Shown piece by piece: positions 6,165-15,675 of a DNA stretch of 49,142 bases; position 1 is the stretch's first letter; each line of letters opens with the position of its first letter. A program made the position numbers and the translations under genes. The notes under the pieces were generated by a model, which ran no database searches, was not told the origin of the DNA, and was given only the letters and a program-made list of their open reading frames with translations. The stretch covers positions 1 through 49,142 of the forward strand of contig JAILGH010000032.1 in NCBI GenBank assembly GCA_024697025.1. Reading direction: 5' to 3'. This DNA is from Pseudobutyrivibrio sp. Lineage in GTDB: Bacteria > Bacillota > Clostridia > Lachnospirales > Lachnospiraceae.

Positions 6165-9100
6165 ATGTATCTTAAAAGTATCGAATTGTACGGATTTAAG
6201 TCATTTGCACACAAGATGAAATTCGAATTTCATAATGGAATCACTGGTATCGTTGGACCAAACGGTTCAGGAAAGAGTAACGTTGCAGATGCGGTTCGTT
6301 GGGTATTAGGTGAGCAGTCTGCAAAGCAGCTTCGTGGAGCTTCTATGCAGGATGTTATTTTCGCAGGTACAGAGGCTAGAAAGCCTCTTAGCTACGCCTA
6401 TGTAGCACTTACTATGGACAATTCAGACCATGTTCTTCCTGTTGATTACGAGGAAGTTACAATTGCGCGTCGTGTTTATCGTTCAGGTGAAAGTGAATAT
6501 CTTTTAAACGGTAGTCCTTGTCGTCTCAAGGATGTTTCAGAGTTATTTTATGATACCGGTGTTGGTAAAGAGGGTTACTCTATCATTGGACAGGGCCAGA
6601 TTGAAAAAATCCTTTCTGGTAAGCCTGAGGATAGACGTGAGCTTTTTGATGAGGCTGTTGGTATCGTTAAATTTAAAAAGAGAAAGGCTGCTTCTGTTAA
6701 GAAGCTTGAAAGCGAGCGCGAAAATCTCGTTCGTGTAAATGATATTTTGTCTGAGCAGGAGCGTAGAATTGGGCCTTTGGAAAAGCAGTCTGAGGATGCC
6801 AAGCAGTACTTAAAGTACAAGGAGGAGTTAAAGCGTATCGACGTTAATTCCTTCATGCTTGAGGTTGATAGGCTTCAGGGCGAGTTAGAAAAGGTTGAGA
6901 GCAATGTTAATATCGCATCTGAGCAGATGGCTTCAAGCAAGTCAGCCCAGGATGAAATTCGGCAGAAGTATGATTCTTTAGAGCAGGAGATTACAGAGCT
7001 TGATGAGCACATCGAGACTTTAAAGCAGAATCAATCTGATTCAACCCTTTTAAAGGGCAAGCTTGAAAATGAAATCGCTCTTTTAGAGGAGCAGATTCGT
7101 TCAGCTAATGCCACTGACGAGAACTTGGCAAGCCGTGTTGCTGAGATTCAGGCTGAAATTGATGATAAGAACAAGCAATTAGATGAATACAAGGAAGAAA
7201 AGGTTAGTCTTGATAAGACTTTAGAGGAGGCTGTTGAGCGTCTTGCTTCTGTAAAGAACAATTACAGTGAGTTGCAATCAGCCATCGTTTCTAACAACGA
7301 AAAGATTGAGCAGAATAACCAGGCTATTATGGAACTTCTCAACAACAGAGCTTCTATCAAGTCTAAGGAGCAGCGTCTTGAGACAATGCTTGAGCAGACC
7401 AACATTCGCAAGGCTAAGCTCAACCAGCGTCTCTTAGAGCGCAAAACTAAGGAAGAGGATTTAGACGTTGCAGTTTCCTTAGCCGAGGATGAGTTTAAGA
7501 ATGCTCAGACTCTCCTTTTAGATTTACAGGAAAAGGACAAGGAGTTTTCTGAGAAGGCAGCTGAGTGGAAAGAGAAAAGTCGCAAGACTTTTGATGAGTT
7601 GCAGGCCAAAAAGGACGAGTTTGCTAGAGTCCAGACCAAGCTTGAGTCTGTTAAGAATATTGCTGAGCGATACGAGGGATATGGAAATTCAACTCGTAGA
7701 GTTATGGAGCAAAAGGGCAAGGTTAAAGGCATTGAAGGTGTAGTATCTGACCTTATCCATGTTGAAAAGAAATACGAGATGGCCATCGAGACAGCTCTTG
7801 GTGGCAACATTCAAAATATTGTTACAGCTGATGAGGCTTGCGCCAAGACCCTTATCAACTTCCTCAAGGAAAACAAGCTTGGTAGAGCTACATTCCTTCC
7901 ACTTACATCTGTAGATGGCAGAGGTAACTTCAAAAAGACTGAGGTTCTCAAGGAAAAGGGAGTTCTTGGCTTAGCATCAGAGCTTGTTGAATGCGATAGC
8001 AAGTTTGATGGTGTTATTGCTTATCTTCTTGGCAGAGTGGTTGTTACTGACCATATTGATTCTGCTATTGCACTTGCAAAGAAGAATAGCTACAGCATCC
8101 ATATAGTTACACTTGACGGCGAGTACTTAGCTCCAGGTGGCTCTATGGCAGGTGGTCACTTCAAGAACAAGTCAAATCTTCTTGGTCGTAACCGTGAGAT
8201 TGAGGAGCTTGAGAGCAAGCTTGATGTCATCTCAAAGGAGATGGATGAGCTTAATAGCAGGGCTTCTGATATTGAGGCTGCAGCTGCGTTACTTGAGTCT
8301 GACAGAGAGGACAATACTACTAAGCTTAACGAGGCAGCTATTGCCTTAAATACTGCTAAGCTTGGTCTTGATAGGGCCAACGAGCAAAAGAAGGAAAGTC
8401 TCACTGCCTACGAGGGACTTTCAAAAGAAAGCGAAGAGCTGGAGACACAGCTTCTTGAAATTGCATCAGGCAAGAAGGAAATCGAGCTTGAAAAGCAGGA
8501 AAGCGACACCAAGGAAGCGGAGCTTCGAGAAGAGATTCAAAAGCTCAATGACGAGGTGGATGAAAAGACCTACATGGAGACTTCTGTTAACAGAACCATG
8601 TCTGAGGTTCAGATTGAGGAGGCAAATGCTAGAAATAAGGTTGATTTCGTTCAGCAAAATATTGACCGTATTTTAGCAGAAATCGAAAAGTCTCAGGGGG
8701 ATATTGAGTCTCTCAATGAAAATGCTCGCTCAACCAAGGAAGAGACTGAGGCCAAGAAGGCTCGCATCGAGGAAATCAAGGAGACTATCTCAGCTTCTGA
8801 TGAGTCCTTTGGTCAGCTTGAAAGCGAGATTAAGGAGACAGTTGCAAAAAGAGAGGCACTTAATAATTCTCACAAGAATTTCTTTGAGCAGCGCCAGGAG
8901 ATTTCTGATAGAATCACTGAGCTTGACAAGGAAATCTATCGTTTAGAGTCTCAAAAAGAAAAGATTAATGATGCCATTTCATATCAGAATAATTACATGT
9001 GGAATGAGTACGAGCTTACATATCATAGTGCTGAGGAGCTTAAGGATCCAGAGTACAATGATTTAGATCAGATGAAAAAGGATGCAAGCAAGATTAAGAA

Positions 9101-9725
9101 TGCTATTCGTGCAATGGGCAACGTCAATGTCAACGCCATTGAGGAGTACAAGGAGCTTTCGGAGCGTTACAACTTCCTTAAGGGACAGCATGACGATTTG
9201 GTTGAGGCTGAGGCTTCACTTGTACGTATCATTGATGAGTTGGACGAAGGTATGCGTCGCCAGTTTGAGGCAGGATTTAAGGATATTAAGGTGCAGTTTG
9301 ATAAGGCCTTTAAGGAACTTTTCGGAGGTGGTCACGGTACCTTAGAGCTTGTTGATGATAACGACCTTCTTGAGACAGGTATTATTATCAATGCACAGCC
9401 ACCAGGAAAGAAGCTTATTAACATGATGCAAATGTCCGGTGGTGAGAAATCGCTTACAGCTATTGCATTGTTGTTTGCAATTCAAAATCTTAAGCCTTCT
9501 CCATTCTGTCTTCTCGACGAGATTGAGGCGGCCCTTGATGATGCAAACGTTGATAGATTCGCAACTTATTTACACAAGCTTACAAAGAATACTCAGTTTA
9601 TTGTTATCACACACCGTCGTGGTACTATGAATGCCGCAGACAGACTGTTTGGTATTACCATGCAGGAAAAGGGTGTATCAGCCCTTGTTTCGGTTAACTT
9701 AATTGAGTCACAGTTGGATGATTAG
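6165..9725 (+). CDS. smc: chromosome segregation ATPase SMC
   Basis: A 1186-residue condensin subunit of the usual SMC length. Walker A GPNGSGKSN is at 31-39. Two long coiled coils flank the hinge, about residues 510-670, with glycine-rich GSMAGG near its end. The C-terminal head has the signature SGGEKS at about 1089 and Walker B with LLDEIEAALDD at about 1113. It dimerises at the hinge and, with ScpA/ScpB (not in the window), organises newly replicated DNA. It starts 10 bases after rnc and is two bases from ftsY, so it is probably one transcript. Confidence 0.97.
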   Translation: MYLKSIELYGFKSFAHKMKFEFHNGITGIVGPNGSGKSNVADAVRWVLGEQSAKQLRGASMQDVIFAGTEARKPLSYAYVALTMDNSDHVLPVDYEEVTIARRVYRSGESEYLLNGSPCRLKDVSELFYDTGVGKEGYSIIGQGQIEKILSGKPEDRRELFDEAVGIVKFKKRKAASVKKLESERENLVRVNDILSEQERRIGPLEKQSEDAKQYLKYKEELKRIDVNSFMLEVDRLQGELEKVESNVNIASEQMASSKSAQDEIRQKYDSLEQEITELDEHIETLKQNQSDSTLLKGKLENEIALLEEQIRSANATDENLASRVAEIQAEIDDKNKQLDEYKEEKVSLDKTLEEAVERLASVKNNYSELQSAIVSNNEKIEQNNQAIMELLNNRASIKSKEQRLETMLEQTNIRKAKLNQRLLERKTKEEDLDVAVSLAEDEFKNAQTLLLDLQEKDKEFSEKAAEWKEKSRKTFDELQAKKDEFARVQTKLESVKNIAERYEGYGNSTRRVMEQKGKVKGIEGVVSDLIHVEKKYEMAIETALGGNIQNIVTADEACAKTLINFLKENKLGRATFLPLTSVDGRGNFKKTEVLKEKGVLGLASELVECDSKFDGVIAYLLGRVVVTDHIDSAIALAKKNSYSIHIVTLDGEYLAPGGSMAGGHFKNKSNLLGRNREIEELESKLDVISKEMDELNSRASDIEAAAALLESDREDNTTKLNEAAIALNTAKLGLDRANEQKKESLTAYEGLSKESEELETQLLEIASGKKEIELEKQESDTKEAELREEIQKLNDEVDEKTYMETSVNRTMSEVQIEEANARNKVDFVQQNIDRILAEIEKSQGDIESLNENARSTKEETEAKKARIEEIKETISASDESFGQLESEIKETVAKREALNNSHKNFFEQRQEISDRITELDKEIYRLESQKEKINDAISYQNNYMWNEYELTYHSAEELKDPEYNDLDQMKKDASKIKNAIRAMGNVNVNAIEEYKELSERYNFLKGQHDDLVEAEASLVRIIDELDEGMRRQFEAGFKDIKVQFDKAFKELFGGGHGTLELVDDNDLLETGIIINAQPPGKKLINMMQMSGGEKSLTAIALLFAIQNLKPSPFCLLDEIEAALDDANVDRFATYLHKLTKNTQFIVITHRRGTMNAADRLFGITMQEKGVSALVSVNLIESQLDD

Positions 9726-9727
9726 TT

Positions 9728-10654
9728 ATGGCAGAAAAGATTACATTTTGGCAGCGCCTTATTAAAGGCTTGACCAAGACTAGAGACAATTTTATAAAGT
9801 CCATGGATTATGTTTTTAATGGATTTACCAATATTGATGATGATTTTTATGAGGAGCTTGAAGAGGTCCTTATAATGGGAGACATTGGTGTTCGTACTAC
9901 TGAAAACATTATCGATGATTTAAAGGATGCAGTTAAAAAAGAGCACATCAAAGAGCCGCAGGAGTGCAAGGATTTCCTTATTAACGAGATTAAGCAGCAG
10001 ATGGCTCTTGATGAAACATCATACGATTTTGAGAACAAGACTAGTGTTGTTCTTGTAATTGGAGTTAACGGTGTTGGAAAGACTACAACCATAGGAAAGC
10101 TTGCTGGCAAGCTAAAGGCAAATGGCAAGAAGGTTATGGTTGCAGGTGCGGATACATTTAGAGCTGCCGCTTCAGACCAGCTTAAAGAGTGGGCTGAAAG
10201 AGCAGGGGTAGATTTTGTTGGTGGCCCTGAGGGTTCTGATCCCGCTGCAGTAGTTTATGATGCAGTTCATGCTGCTAAGGCTAGGGGTGTAGACGTGCTT
10301 TTAGTTGATACAGCAGGGCGCCTTCACAACAAAAAGAACCTTATGAATGAGCTTTCTAAAATAGGCAACACAATTTCCAAAGAATTTCCAGAGGCATATA
10401 GAGAGACTTTAATCGTGCTTGATGGCACAACAGGTCAAAATGCTCTTGTTCAAGCAAAGGAATTTTCAGAGGTTACAGATATATCTGGTATTGTTTTGAC
10501 AAAACTTGACGGAACAGCCAAAGGTGGTATTGCAATCGCTATACAATCTGAGTTAAAATTGCCAGTAAAATATATTGGTGTTGGCGAGTCAATAGATGAT
10601 TTAGAGAAGTTCAACCCAGAGGAATTTGTTAATGCCTTATTCTACTCTGAGTAA
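9728..10654 (+). CDS. ftsY: signal recognition particle receptor FtsY
   Basis: A 308-residue SRP receptor GTPase. The short N-terminal helical N domain leads straight into the G domain, with GVNGVGKTTT at about 111-120, DTAGRLHNK and TKLDGTAKGG. The long acidic A domain of proteobacterial FtsY is absent, as is usual in Firmicutes. It pairs with Ffh (12346) to deliver nascent membrane proteins to the translocon. It lies two bases after smc. Confidence 0.96.
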   Translation: MAEKITFWQRLIKGLTKTRDNFIKSMDYVFNGFTNIDDDFYEELEEVLIMGDIGVRTTENIIDDLKDAVKKEHIKEPQECKDFLINEIKQQMALDETSYDFENKTSVVLVIGVNGVGKTTTIGKLAGKLKANGKKVMVAGADTFRAAASDQLKEWAERAGVDFVGGPEGSDPAAVVYDAVHAAKARGVDVLLVDTAGRLHNKKNLMNELSKIGNTISKEFPEAYRETLIVLDGTTGQNALVQAKEFSEVTDISGIVLTKLDGTAKGGIAIAIQSELKLPVKYIGVGESIDDLEKFNPEEFVNALFYSE

Positions 10655-10683
10655 ATATTTAAGTGTTAGGTAGGAGAAAAGTC

Positions 10684-11895
10684 ATGCTTACATTAGACAA
10701 ATTTGAAGAAGCCTCCAAGATAGTTACGGAGGTCACACATGAGACCAAACTAGTTTTTAGTGATTACTTTAGCGAGAAAAGCGGAAATCTTGTTTATCTC
10801 AAACCAGAAAATATGCAGCTTACAGGTGCTTACAAGCTTAGAGGTGCATACTACAAGATTAGTACTCTTTCAGATGAGGAAAGAGCCAAGGGACTTATTA
10901 CAGCATCAGCTGGAAATCATGCTCAGGGTGTTGCCTATGCAGCTCAGAAATATGGGGTAAAGGCTACAATCGTAATGCCAACTACAACACCGCTTATCAA
11001 GGTTAACCGTACCAAGAGCTACGGAGCCGAGGTTGTTTTATACGGTGATGTTTATGACGAGGCTTGCAACTATGCTTACCAGCTTGCTGACGAGCATGGA
11101 TATACATTCATCCATCCTTTTGATGATTTGGCAGTTGCCACAGGTCAGGGAACTATCGCAATGGAAATCTTTAAAGAGCTTCCACTTGTTGAGTATATCC
11201 TTGTTCCAATTGGTGGCGGCGGACTTGCAACAGGTGTATCTACACTTGCCAAGCTTCTTAATCCAAAGATTAAGGTTATCGGTGTTGAGCCTAGTGGAGC
11301 AGCTTCTCTTAAGGCTTCATTTGAAAAGGGAGAGGTTACAACCCTAAAGACAGTCAACACTATTGCTGATGGTACTGCAGTTAAGACTCCAGGTACCAAT
11401 ATTTTCCCTTACTTACAGCAAAATATCGATGAGATTATCACAGTTGATGATGATGAGCTTATTGTCGCATTCCTGGATATGGTAGAGAACCACAAGATGG
11501 TTGTTGAAAATTCCGGCTTGCTTACAGTTGCTGCTTTAAATCATCTTGGATTTAAGGACAAGAGAATCGTATCTGTATTGTCAGGCGGCAACATGGACGT
11601 TATTACAATGTCTTCAGTTGTACAGCAGGGATTGATTTTTAGAGACAGAATATTTACAGTTTCTGTACTTCTTCCAGATAAGCCAGGTATGCTTGCAAAG
11701 GTTGCACAGGTTATGGCAGACAATCAGGGTAATGTAATCAAGCTTGAGCACAACCAGTTTGTTACTACCAATCGTTCTGCCGCTGTTGAGCTTCGCATAA
11801 CACTTGAGGCATTTGGAACAGAGCACAAGGAGCAAATCCTTAAGGCGTTAGATGAAGGCGGATACAAGCCTAAGATTGTAAGGACTTTATTGTAA
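10684..11895 (+). CDS. ilvA: threonine ammonia-lyase with C-terminal ACT domain
   Basis: A 403-residue PLP enzyme that deaminates threonine to 2-oxobutyrate, feeding isoleucine synthesis or threonine catabolism. The PLP lysine is K51 in TGAYKLRGAYY, and the phosphate-binding loop is GGGGLATG at about 180. Residues ~325-400 form a single ACT regulatory domain, as in the medium-length class (about 400 residues) rather than the long two-ACT-like E. coli IlvA. The start is ATG 10684 with TAGGAG upstream; an in-frame upstream start at 10663 would add seven residues. It lies between ftsY and ylxM-ffh and ends in a terminator, so it closes the smc-ftsY transcript. Confidence 0.9.
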   Translation: MLTLDKFEEASKIVTEVTHETKLVFSDYFSEKSGNLVYLKPENMQLTGAYKLRGAYYKISTLSDEERAKGLITASAGNHAQGVAYAAQKYGVKATIVMPTTTPLIKVNRTKSYGAEVVLYGDVYDEACNYAYQLADEHGYTFIHPFDDLAVATGQGTIAMEIFKELPLVEYILVPIGGGGLATGVSTLAKLLNPKIKVIGVEPSGAASLKASFEKGEVTTLKTVNTIADGTAVKTPGTNIFPYLQQNIDEIITVDDDELIVAFLDMVENHKMVVENSGLLTVAALNHLGFKDKRIVSVLSGGNMDVITMSSVVQQGLIFRDRIFTVSVLLPDKPGMLAKVAQVMADNQGNVIKLEHNQFVTTNRSAAVELRITLEAFGTEHKEQILKALDEGGYKPKIVRTLL

Positions 11896-11931
11896 TTATA
11901 ACTATAATTGTCATCGAAGATGACTGATGAG

Positions 11932-11971
11932 GAGAGTGTCAAGTATAAACCCTTGACACCTCTTTTTTTTT
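11932..11971 (+). terminator. ilvA terminator overlapping the next promoter
   Basis: GAG-a-GTGTCAAG (11932-11943, one bulged A) pairs with CTTGACACCTC (11952-11962), followed by nine T. The right arm contains the TTGACA -35 box of the ylxM promoter, and the T-run lies in that promoter's spacer. Confidence 0.85.
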
Positions 11972-11981
11972 ATAGTATATT
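11953..11981 (+). promoter_or_regulatory. ylxM-ffh promoter (sigma-A type)
   Basis: Consensus TTGACA (11953-11958), 17-base T-rich spacer, TATATT (11976-11981). It lies 25 bases before the ylxM start and is embedded in the ilvA terminator. Confidence 0.8.
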
Positions 11982-12006
11982 ATCTAAGGTCGTTAAGAGG
12001 AGAGAG

Positions 12007-12342
12007 ATGGAAGATAAGATTAAATCAGGATATTTATATGATTTTTATGGCGAGCTTCTTACAGAGCACCAGCGTAGTGTTTACGAGATGAGTGTTCTTG
12101 AGGACTTATCTTTGTCTGAGATAGCAGATGCTCTTTCCATTTCAAGACAGGGTGTTCACGACACTATCAAGCGTTGTGACAAGCTACTTGAAGATTACGA
12201 GTCTCGACTACACCTAGTTGAGAAGTTTATGCATATTAAGGCGGACATTGTCCGCATTGACCAGTTAACTACAGGAAGTCCTGACGCCGCTACTTTGGCT
12301 GAGATTTCCCGTTTATCCAAATCGATTTTAGAGGAACTTTAA
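12007..12342 (+). CDS. ylxM: YlxM-family SRP-associated helix-turn-helix protein
   Basis: A 111-residue protein with a sigma-70 region-4-like helix-turn-helix ([19 protein letters not shown], about 38-56). The family is encoded next to ffh in Firmicutes and modulates SRP activity; in streptococci it binds SRP components. I chose ATG 12007, with AAGAGGAGAGAG upstream, over longer in-frame readings that run back into the promoter. It is followed by ffh after three bases. Confidence 0.88.
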   Translation: MEDKIKSGYLYDFYGELLTEHQRSVYEMSVLEDLSLSEIADALSISRQGVHDTIKRCDKLLEDYESRLHLVEKFMHIKADIVRIDQLTTGSPDAATLAEISRLSKSILEEL

Positions 12343-12345
12343 TTT

Positions 12346-13686
12346 ATGGCTTTTGATTCTCTTTCAGAAAAGCTCCAGGGCGTCTTCAAAAACCTTCGCA
12401 GTAAGGGCCGCTTATCAGAGGCAGATGTCAAAGCAGCTTTAAAGGAAGTTAAGATGGCTCTCTTAGAGGCCGACGTTAACTTTAAGGTTGTAAAGCAGTT
12501 TACCAATGCGGTTACAGAGCGAGCTATTGGCTCAGATGTTATGAATGGCCTTAATCCAGGCCAGATGGTAATCAAGATTGTTAACGAAGAGCTTGTTAGC
12601 TTGATGGGCTCTGAGGTTACAGATATAACTTTTGGAACAGGTGGCGCCATCACAACAATCATGATGGTTGGTCTTCAGGGTGCTGGTAAAACTACCACCA
12701 CAGCCAAGCTTGCCGGCAAGGTTAAGCAAAAGGGAAAGAAGCCACTGTTGGTTGCCTGTGATATTTACCGTCCAGCTGCTATCGAGCAGTTGCAGGTCAA
12801 TGGTAAGAAGCAGGATGTTGAGGTCTTCTCTTTAGGAGACAAGGAGAAGCCAGTTAAGATAGCTAAAGAGGCTATGGATTATGCTAAGAAGAACGGCTTT
12901 GATGTAGTCATTTTTGATACTGCAGGTCGTCTTCATATAGATGAGGACATGATGAACGAGCTTGAGTCAATCAAGAGTAACATCGACATCCTCAACACAA
13001 TACTTGTAGTAGATGCCATGACAGGTCAGGATGCTGTCAATGTTTCATCAACTTTCGATGAAAAGATAGGTATCGATGGCGTCATCATCACCAAGCTTGA
13101 TGGTGATACCAGAGGCGGTGCAGCACTTTCTATTAAGGCTGTTACAGGTAAGCCTATTCTCTACGCAGGTATGGGAGAGAAGTTATCAGATTTGGAGCAG
13201 TTCCATCCTGATAGAATGGCCAGTCGAATCCTTGGCATGGGCGATGTGTTATCACTCATTGAAAAGGCGGAGGCGGAAATCGATAAGGACGCTGCATTAA
13301 AGCTATCAAAGAAGGTCAAAAAAGCATCCTTCGATTTCAACGACTATTTATTATCTATGGAACAGATGAAGAAGCTTGGTGGGCTCTCATCAATCCTTGG
13401 CATGATGCCAGGTATGAATTCATCACAGATGGCTCAGTTAGAGGGCGCTGTGGATGACAAGAAGCTTTCTCACATAGAGGCAATCATTCTTTCAATGACA
13501 CCTGCAGAGCGTGAGAATCCTAAATTGCTAAATCCTAGCAGAAAGCACAGAATTGCTGCTGGAGCTGGTTTAGATATTGCTGAGGTTAATCGTTTCGTTA
13601 AGCAGTTTGAGCAATCAAAAAAGATGATGAAGCGAATGCCAAATATGATGGGCAAAGGAAAGGGTGGATTCCCATTTCCATTTTAA
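12346..13686 (+). CDS. ffh: signal recognition particle GTPase Ffh
   Basis: A 446-residue protein component of SRP. The N-terminal helical domain is followed by GTPase motifs GLQGAGKTTT (about 108-117), DTAGRLHID and TKLDGDTRGG. The Met-rich M domain (about 300-446) binds SRP RNA and signal peptides, with a tail rich in MMKRMPNMM. It forms the heart of the co-translational targeting pathway with FtsY. No strong ribosome site is visible beyond GAGG inside ylxM, suggesting translational coupling. Confidence 0.97.
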   Translation: MAFDSLSEKLQGVFKNLRSKGRLSEADVKAALKEVKMALLEADVNFKVVKQFTNAVTERAIGSDVMNGLNPGQMVIKIVNEELVSLMGSEVTDITFGTGGAITTIMMVGLQGAGKTTTTAKLAGKVKQKGKKPLLVACDIYRPAAIEQLQVNGKKQDVEVFSLGDKEKPVKIAKEAMDYAKKNGFDVVIFDTAGRLHIDEDMMNELESIKSNIDILNTILVVDAMTGQDAVNVSSTFDEKIGIDGVIITKLDGDTRGGAALSIKAVTGKPILYAGMGEKLSDLEQFHPDRMASRILGMGDVLSLIEKAEAEIDKDAALKLSKKVKKASFDFNDYLLSMEQMKKLGGLSSILGMMPGMNSSQMAQLEGAVDDKKLSHIEAIILSMTPAERENPKLLNPSRKHRIAAGAGLDIAEVNRFVKQFEQSKKMMKRMPNMMGKGKGGFPFPF

Positions 13687-13724
13687 CCATTCAACCATTT
13701 TGTTATTAATAGGAGGAAATTAAA

Positions 13725-13967
13725 ATGGCAGTAAAGATTAGATTAAAGAGAATGGGTCAGAAGAAGAGACCTATCTACAGAATCGTTGTAGCAGATGCTA
13801 GATCACCACGTGATGGTAGAAACATCGACGAAATCGGTACATACGATCCAAATCAGGAGCCAGCTGAGGTTACAGTTGACGCTGAGGCAGCTAAGAAGTG
13901 GATTGCTAATGGTGCAAAGCCAACTGAGACAGTTGCTAGACTTTTCAAGCAGGCAGGAGTACAGTAA
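13725..13967 (+). CDS. rpsP: 30S ribosomal protein S16
   Basis: An 80-residue protein starting [20 protein letters not shown], the S16 signature. It is a small-subunit assembly protein. A strong AGGAGG lies upstream. The order ffh-rpsP-khpA-rimM-trmD-rplS is standard for Firmicutes. Confidence 0.97.
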   Translation: MAVKIRLKRMGQKKRPIYRIVVADARSPRDGRNIDEIGTYDPNQEPAEVTVDAEAAKKWIANGAKPTETVARLFKQAGVQ

Positions 13968-13997
13968 TTTACACAATCGAAAGGTAGAGGAATAGTG

Positions 13998-14234
13998 ATG
14001 AAAGAATTAGTTGAAGTAATTGCTAAGTCACTTGTAGACAATCCAAGCGAGGTTGTTGTTTCCGAGAAAGAAGACGCAAAGGCTATCGTTGTTGAGCTTC
14101 GCGTAGCACCTTCTGATATGGGTAAGGTTATTGGAAAACAGGGAAGAATCGCAAAGGCTATACGTGCGGTTGTTAAGGCTGCAGCCTCAAAGATTGACAA
14201 GAAAGTTATCGTAGATATAATCGACGCTAATTAA
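13998..14234 (+). CDS. khpA: KH-domain RNA-binding protein KhpA
   Basis: A 78-residue single KH domain with the GxxG loop in KVIGKQGRIAKAIR (about 43-56). KhpA pairs with KhpB (Jag) as a global RNA binder affecting cell-wall growth in Firmicutes; KhpB is not in the window. ATG 13998 is chosen, with TAGAGG upstream; an overlapping in-frame GTG at 13995 is equally possible. A terminator follows. Confidence 0.9.
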   Translation: MKELVEVIAKSLVDNPSEVVVSEKEDAKAIVVELRVAPSDMGKVIGKQGRIAKAIRAVVKAAASKIDKKVIVDIIDAN

Positions 14235-14237
14235 TTT

Positions 14238-14269
14238 TTAGGCCTGATGTTTTGTCAGGCCTAATTTTC
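14238..14269 (+). terminator. khpA terminator
   Basis: A ten-base stem TTAGGCCTGA (14238-14247) with TCAGGCCTAA (14255-14264), followed by TTTTCTCTTT. Confidence 0.85.
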
Positions 14270-14335
14270 TCTTTATGGGATATTATTTACTATTTAAAGT
14301 AGGGATTAGATATATTATTTGTATAGGAGCATAGT

Positions 14336-14854
14336 TTGGAAGAATTATTTCAGGTAGGTTCAATTACACAGACACATGGAATCAGAGGAGAGGTAAAGGT
14401 ATTTCCTCTTACTGATGATATTTCCAGATTTAAAAACATGAAAAATCTTCTCTTAGATGGTGGGAAGGAAGGTTATATTACTCTTGAGGTGGAAAATGCT
14501 AGACCTCAAAAGAACCTTGTTATCCTTAAGTTTAAGGGAATTGACAATATTAATGACATCGAAAGATTTAAGGGTAAGGGCCTTTATGTCACCAAGGAGA
14601 ATCGTGTTAAGCTCAAAAAGGATGAGTACTTTATTGCTGATTTGATTGGATGCGACGTGTACGTTGATGAGGATTCAGACAACAAGTTTGGTGAGATTAC
14701 AGATGTTTTGCAGACTGGTGCAAATGATGTATACGAGATTAAGCTTAATGATGGAAGGTCTGTTTTAGTACCAGCCATTAAGGATTGCATTTTAAATGTA
14801 GACATTGAGGGCAGACGAATTGACATGCACCTTTTGAAGGGATTAATTGATTAA
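14336..14854 (+). CDS. rimM: 16S rRNA processing protein RimM
   Basis: A 172-residue 30S maturation factor that binds S19. The N-terminal domain has VGSITQTHGIRGEVKV, the family hallmark, and the C-terminal PRC-barrel includes the VPAIKDCI-like motif near the end. The start is TTG with AGGAG nine bases upstream. A 100-base gap with a terminator separates it from khpA, so rimM-trmD probably has its own promoter; the A+T-rich stretch at 14285-14320 is a candidate, but I could not settle boxes. Confidence 0.95.
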   Translation: MEELFQVGSITQTHGIRGEVKVFPLTDDISRFKNMKNLLLDGGKEGYITLEVENARPQKNLVILKFKGIDNINDIERFKGKGLYVTKENRVKLKKDEYFIADLIGCDVYVDEDSDNKFGEITDVLQTGANDVYEIKLNDGRSVLVPAIKDCILNVDIEGRRIDMHLLKGLID

Positions 14855-14855
14855 T

Positions 14856-15563
14856 ATGAAGTACTATATACTTACACTTTTTCCAGAAATGATAGAGGAT
14901 GCATTAAACACTAGTATCCTTGGTAGAGCCAAGACTGCTGGTGCCATTTCCTTTGAGGCTATCAATATTAGAGATTACACCTTAGATAAGCACAAGAAGG
15001 TTGATGATTATCCTTATGGAGGTGGGGCAGGTATGGTTTTGCAGGCACAACCAATTTACGATGCTTATCAGGCTGTTTGTAATAAGGCTGGCCACAAGGT
15101 GCATTGCATTTATCTGACACCGCAGGGCAAGCTTTTCACTCAATCAGATGCCAAGTCTCTTGCTTTAAAGGAGGATATATGCCTGCTTTGTGGTCACTAT
15201 GAGGGTATAGATGAGCGTGTATTAGAAGAGATAGTTGATGAATATTATTCCATTGGCGATTATGTTTTAACAGGTGGTGAGTTACCTTCACTTGTTATGA
15301 TAGATGCTATTTCAAGAATGGTTCCTGGAGTTCTTACCAACTCAGAGTCGGGAGAGGACGAGTCCTTGGAGAACAATTTACTTGAGTATCCTCAGTATTC
15401 TCGACCAGAGACTTGGAACGATAGACAGGTTCCACCAATTCTTTTATCAGGCGACCACGCCAAGGTTGACATGTGGAGACATGAGCAATCAATCTTGCGT
15501 ACCAAGGAGAGACGTCCTGATTTATATGCCAAGTATTTGGCTGAAAATGCAGATAATAAATAG
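14856..15563 (+). CDS. trmD: tRNA (guanine-N1)-methyltransferase TrmD
   Basis: A 235-residue SPOUT methyltransferase that makes m1G37 in tRNAs. It has MKYYILTLFPEM at the start, YGGGAGMV, LCGHYEGIDERV and the knot motif YVLTGGELP. ATG 14856, one base after the rimM stop, matches the family start. An in-frame TTG at 14847 sits better behind GAAGGG and would add three residues. Confidence 0.95.
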   Translation: MKYYILTLFPEMIEDALNTSILGRAKTAGAISFEAINIRDYTLDKHKKVDDYPYGGGAGMVLQAQPIYDAYQAVCNKAGHKVHCIYLTPQGKLFTQSDAKSLALKEDICLLCGHYEGIDERVLEEIVDEYYSIGDYVLTGGELPSLVMIDAISRMVPGVLTNSESGEDESLENNLLEYPQYSRPETWNDRQVPPILLSGDHAKVDMWRHEQSILRTKERRPDLYAKYLAENADNK

Positions 15564-15564
15564 G

Positions 15565-15593
15565 TTGAATTATCTATTCAATCGTGTTATTAT
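15565..15593 (+). promoter_or_regulatory. rplS promoter (sigma-A type)
   Basis: TTGAAT (15565-15570), 17-base spacer, TATTAT (15588-15593), just after the trmD stop. The leader to the rplS start is about 75 bases, long enough for an L19-type autoregulatory structure, though I cannot confirm one. Confidence 0.65.
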
Positions 15594-15675
15594 ACTAGAG
15601 TTGCTAAAAGAAGAGATGGTCCGCTGATTTACAATAGGGTATTTCAAGAACGTCGCGAGAGTTTAGGAGGAAAAA

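Noticed and set aside
8079-8657. Long alternative frames on both strands inside smc
   Set aside because: They arise from the Glu/Lys/Leu-rich coiled-coil codon pattern; the smc frame is continuous and complete.
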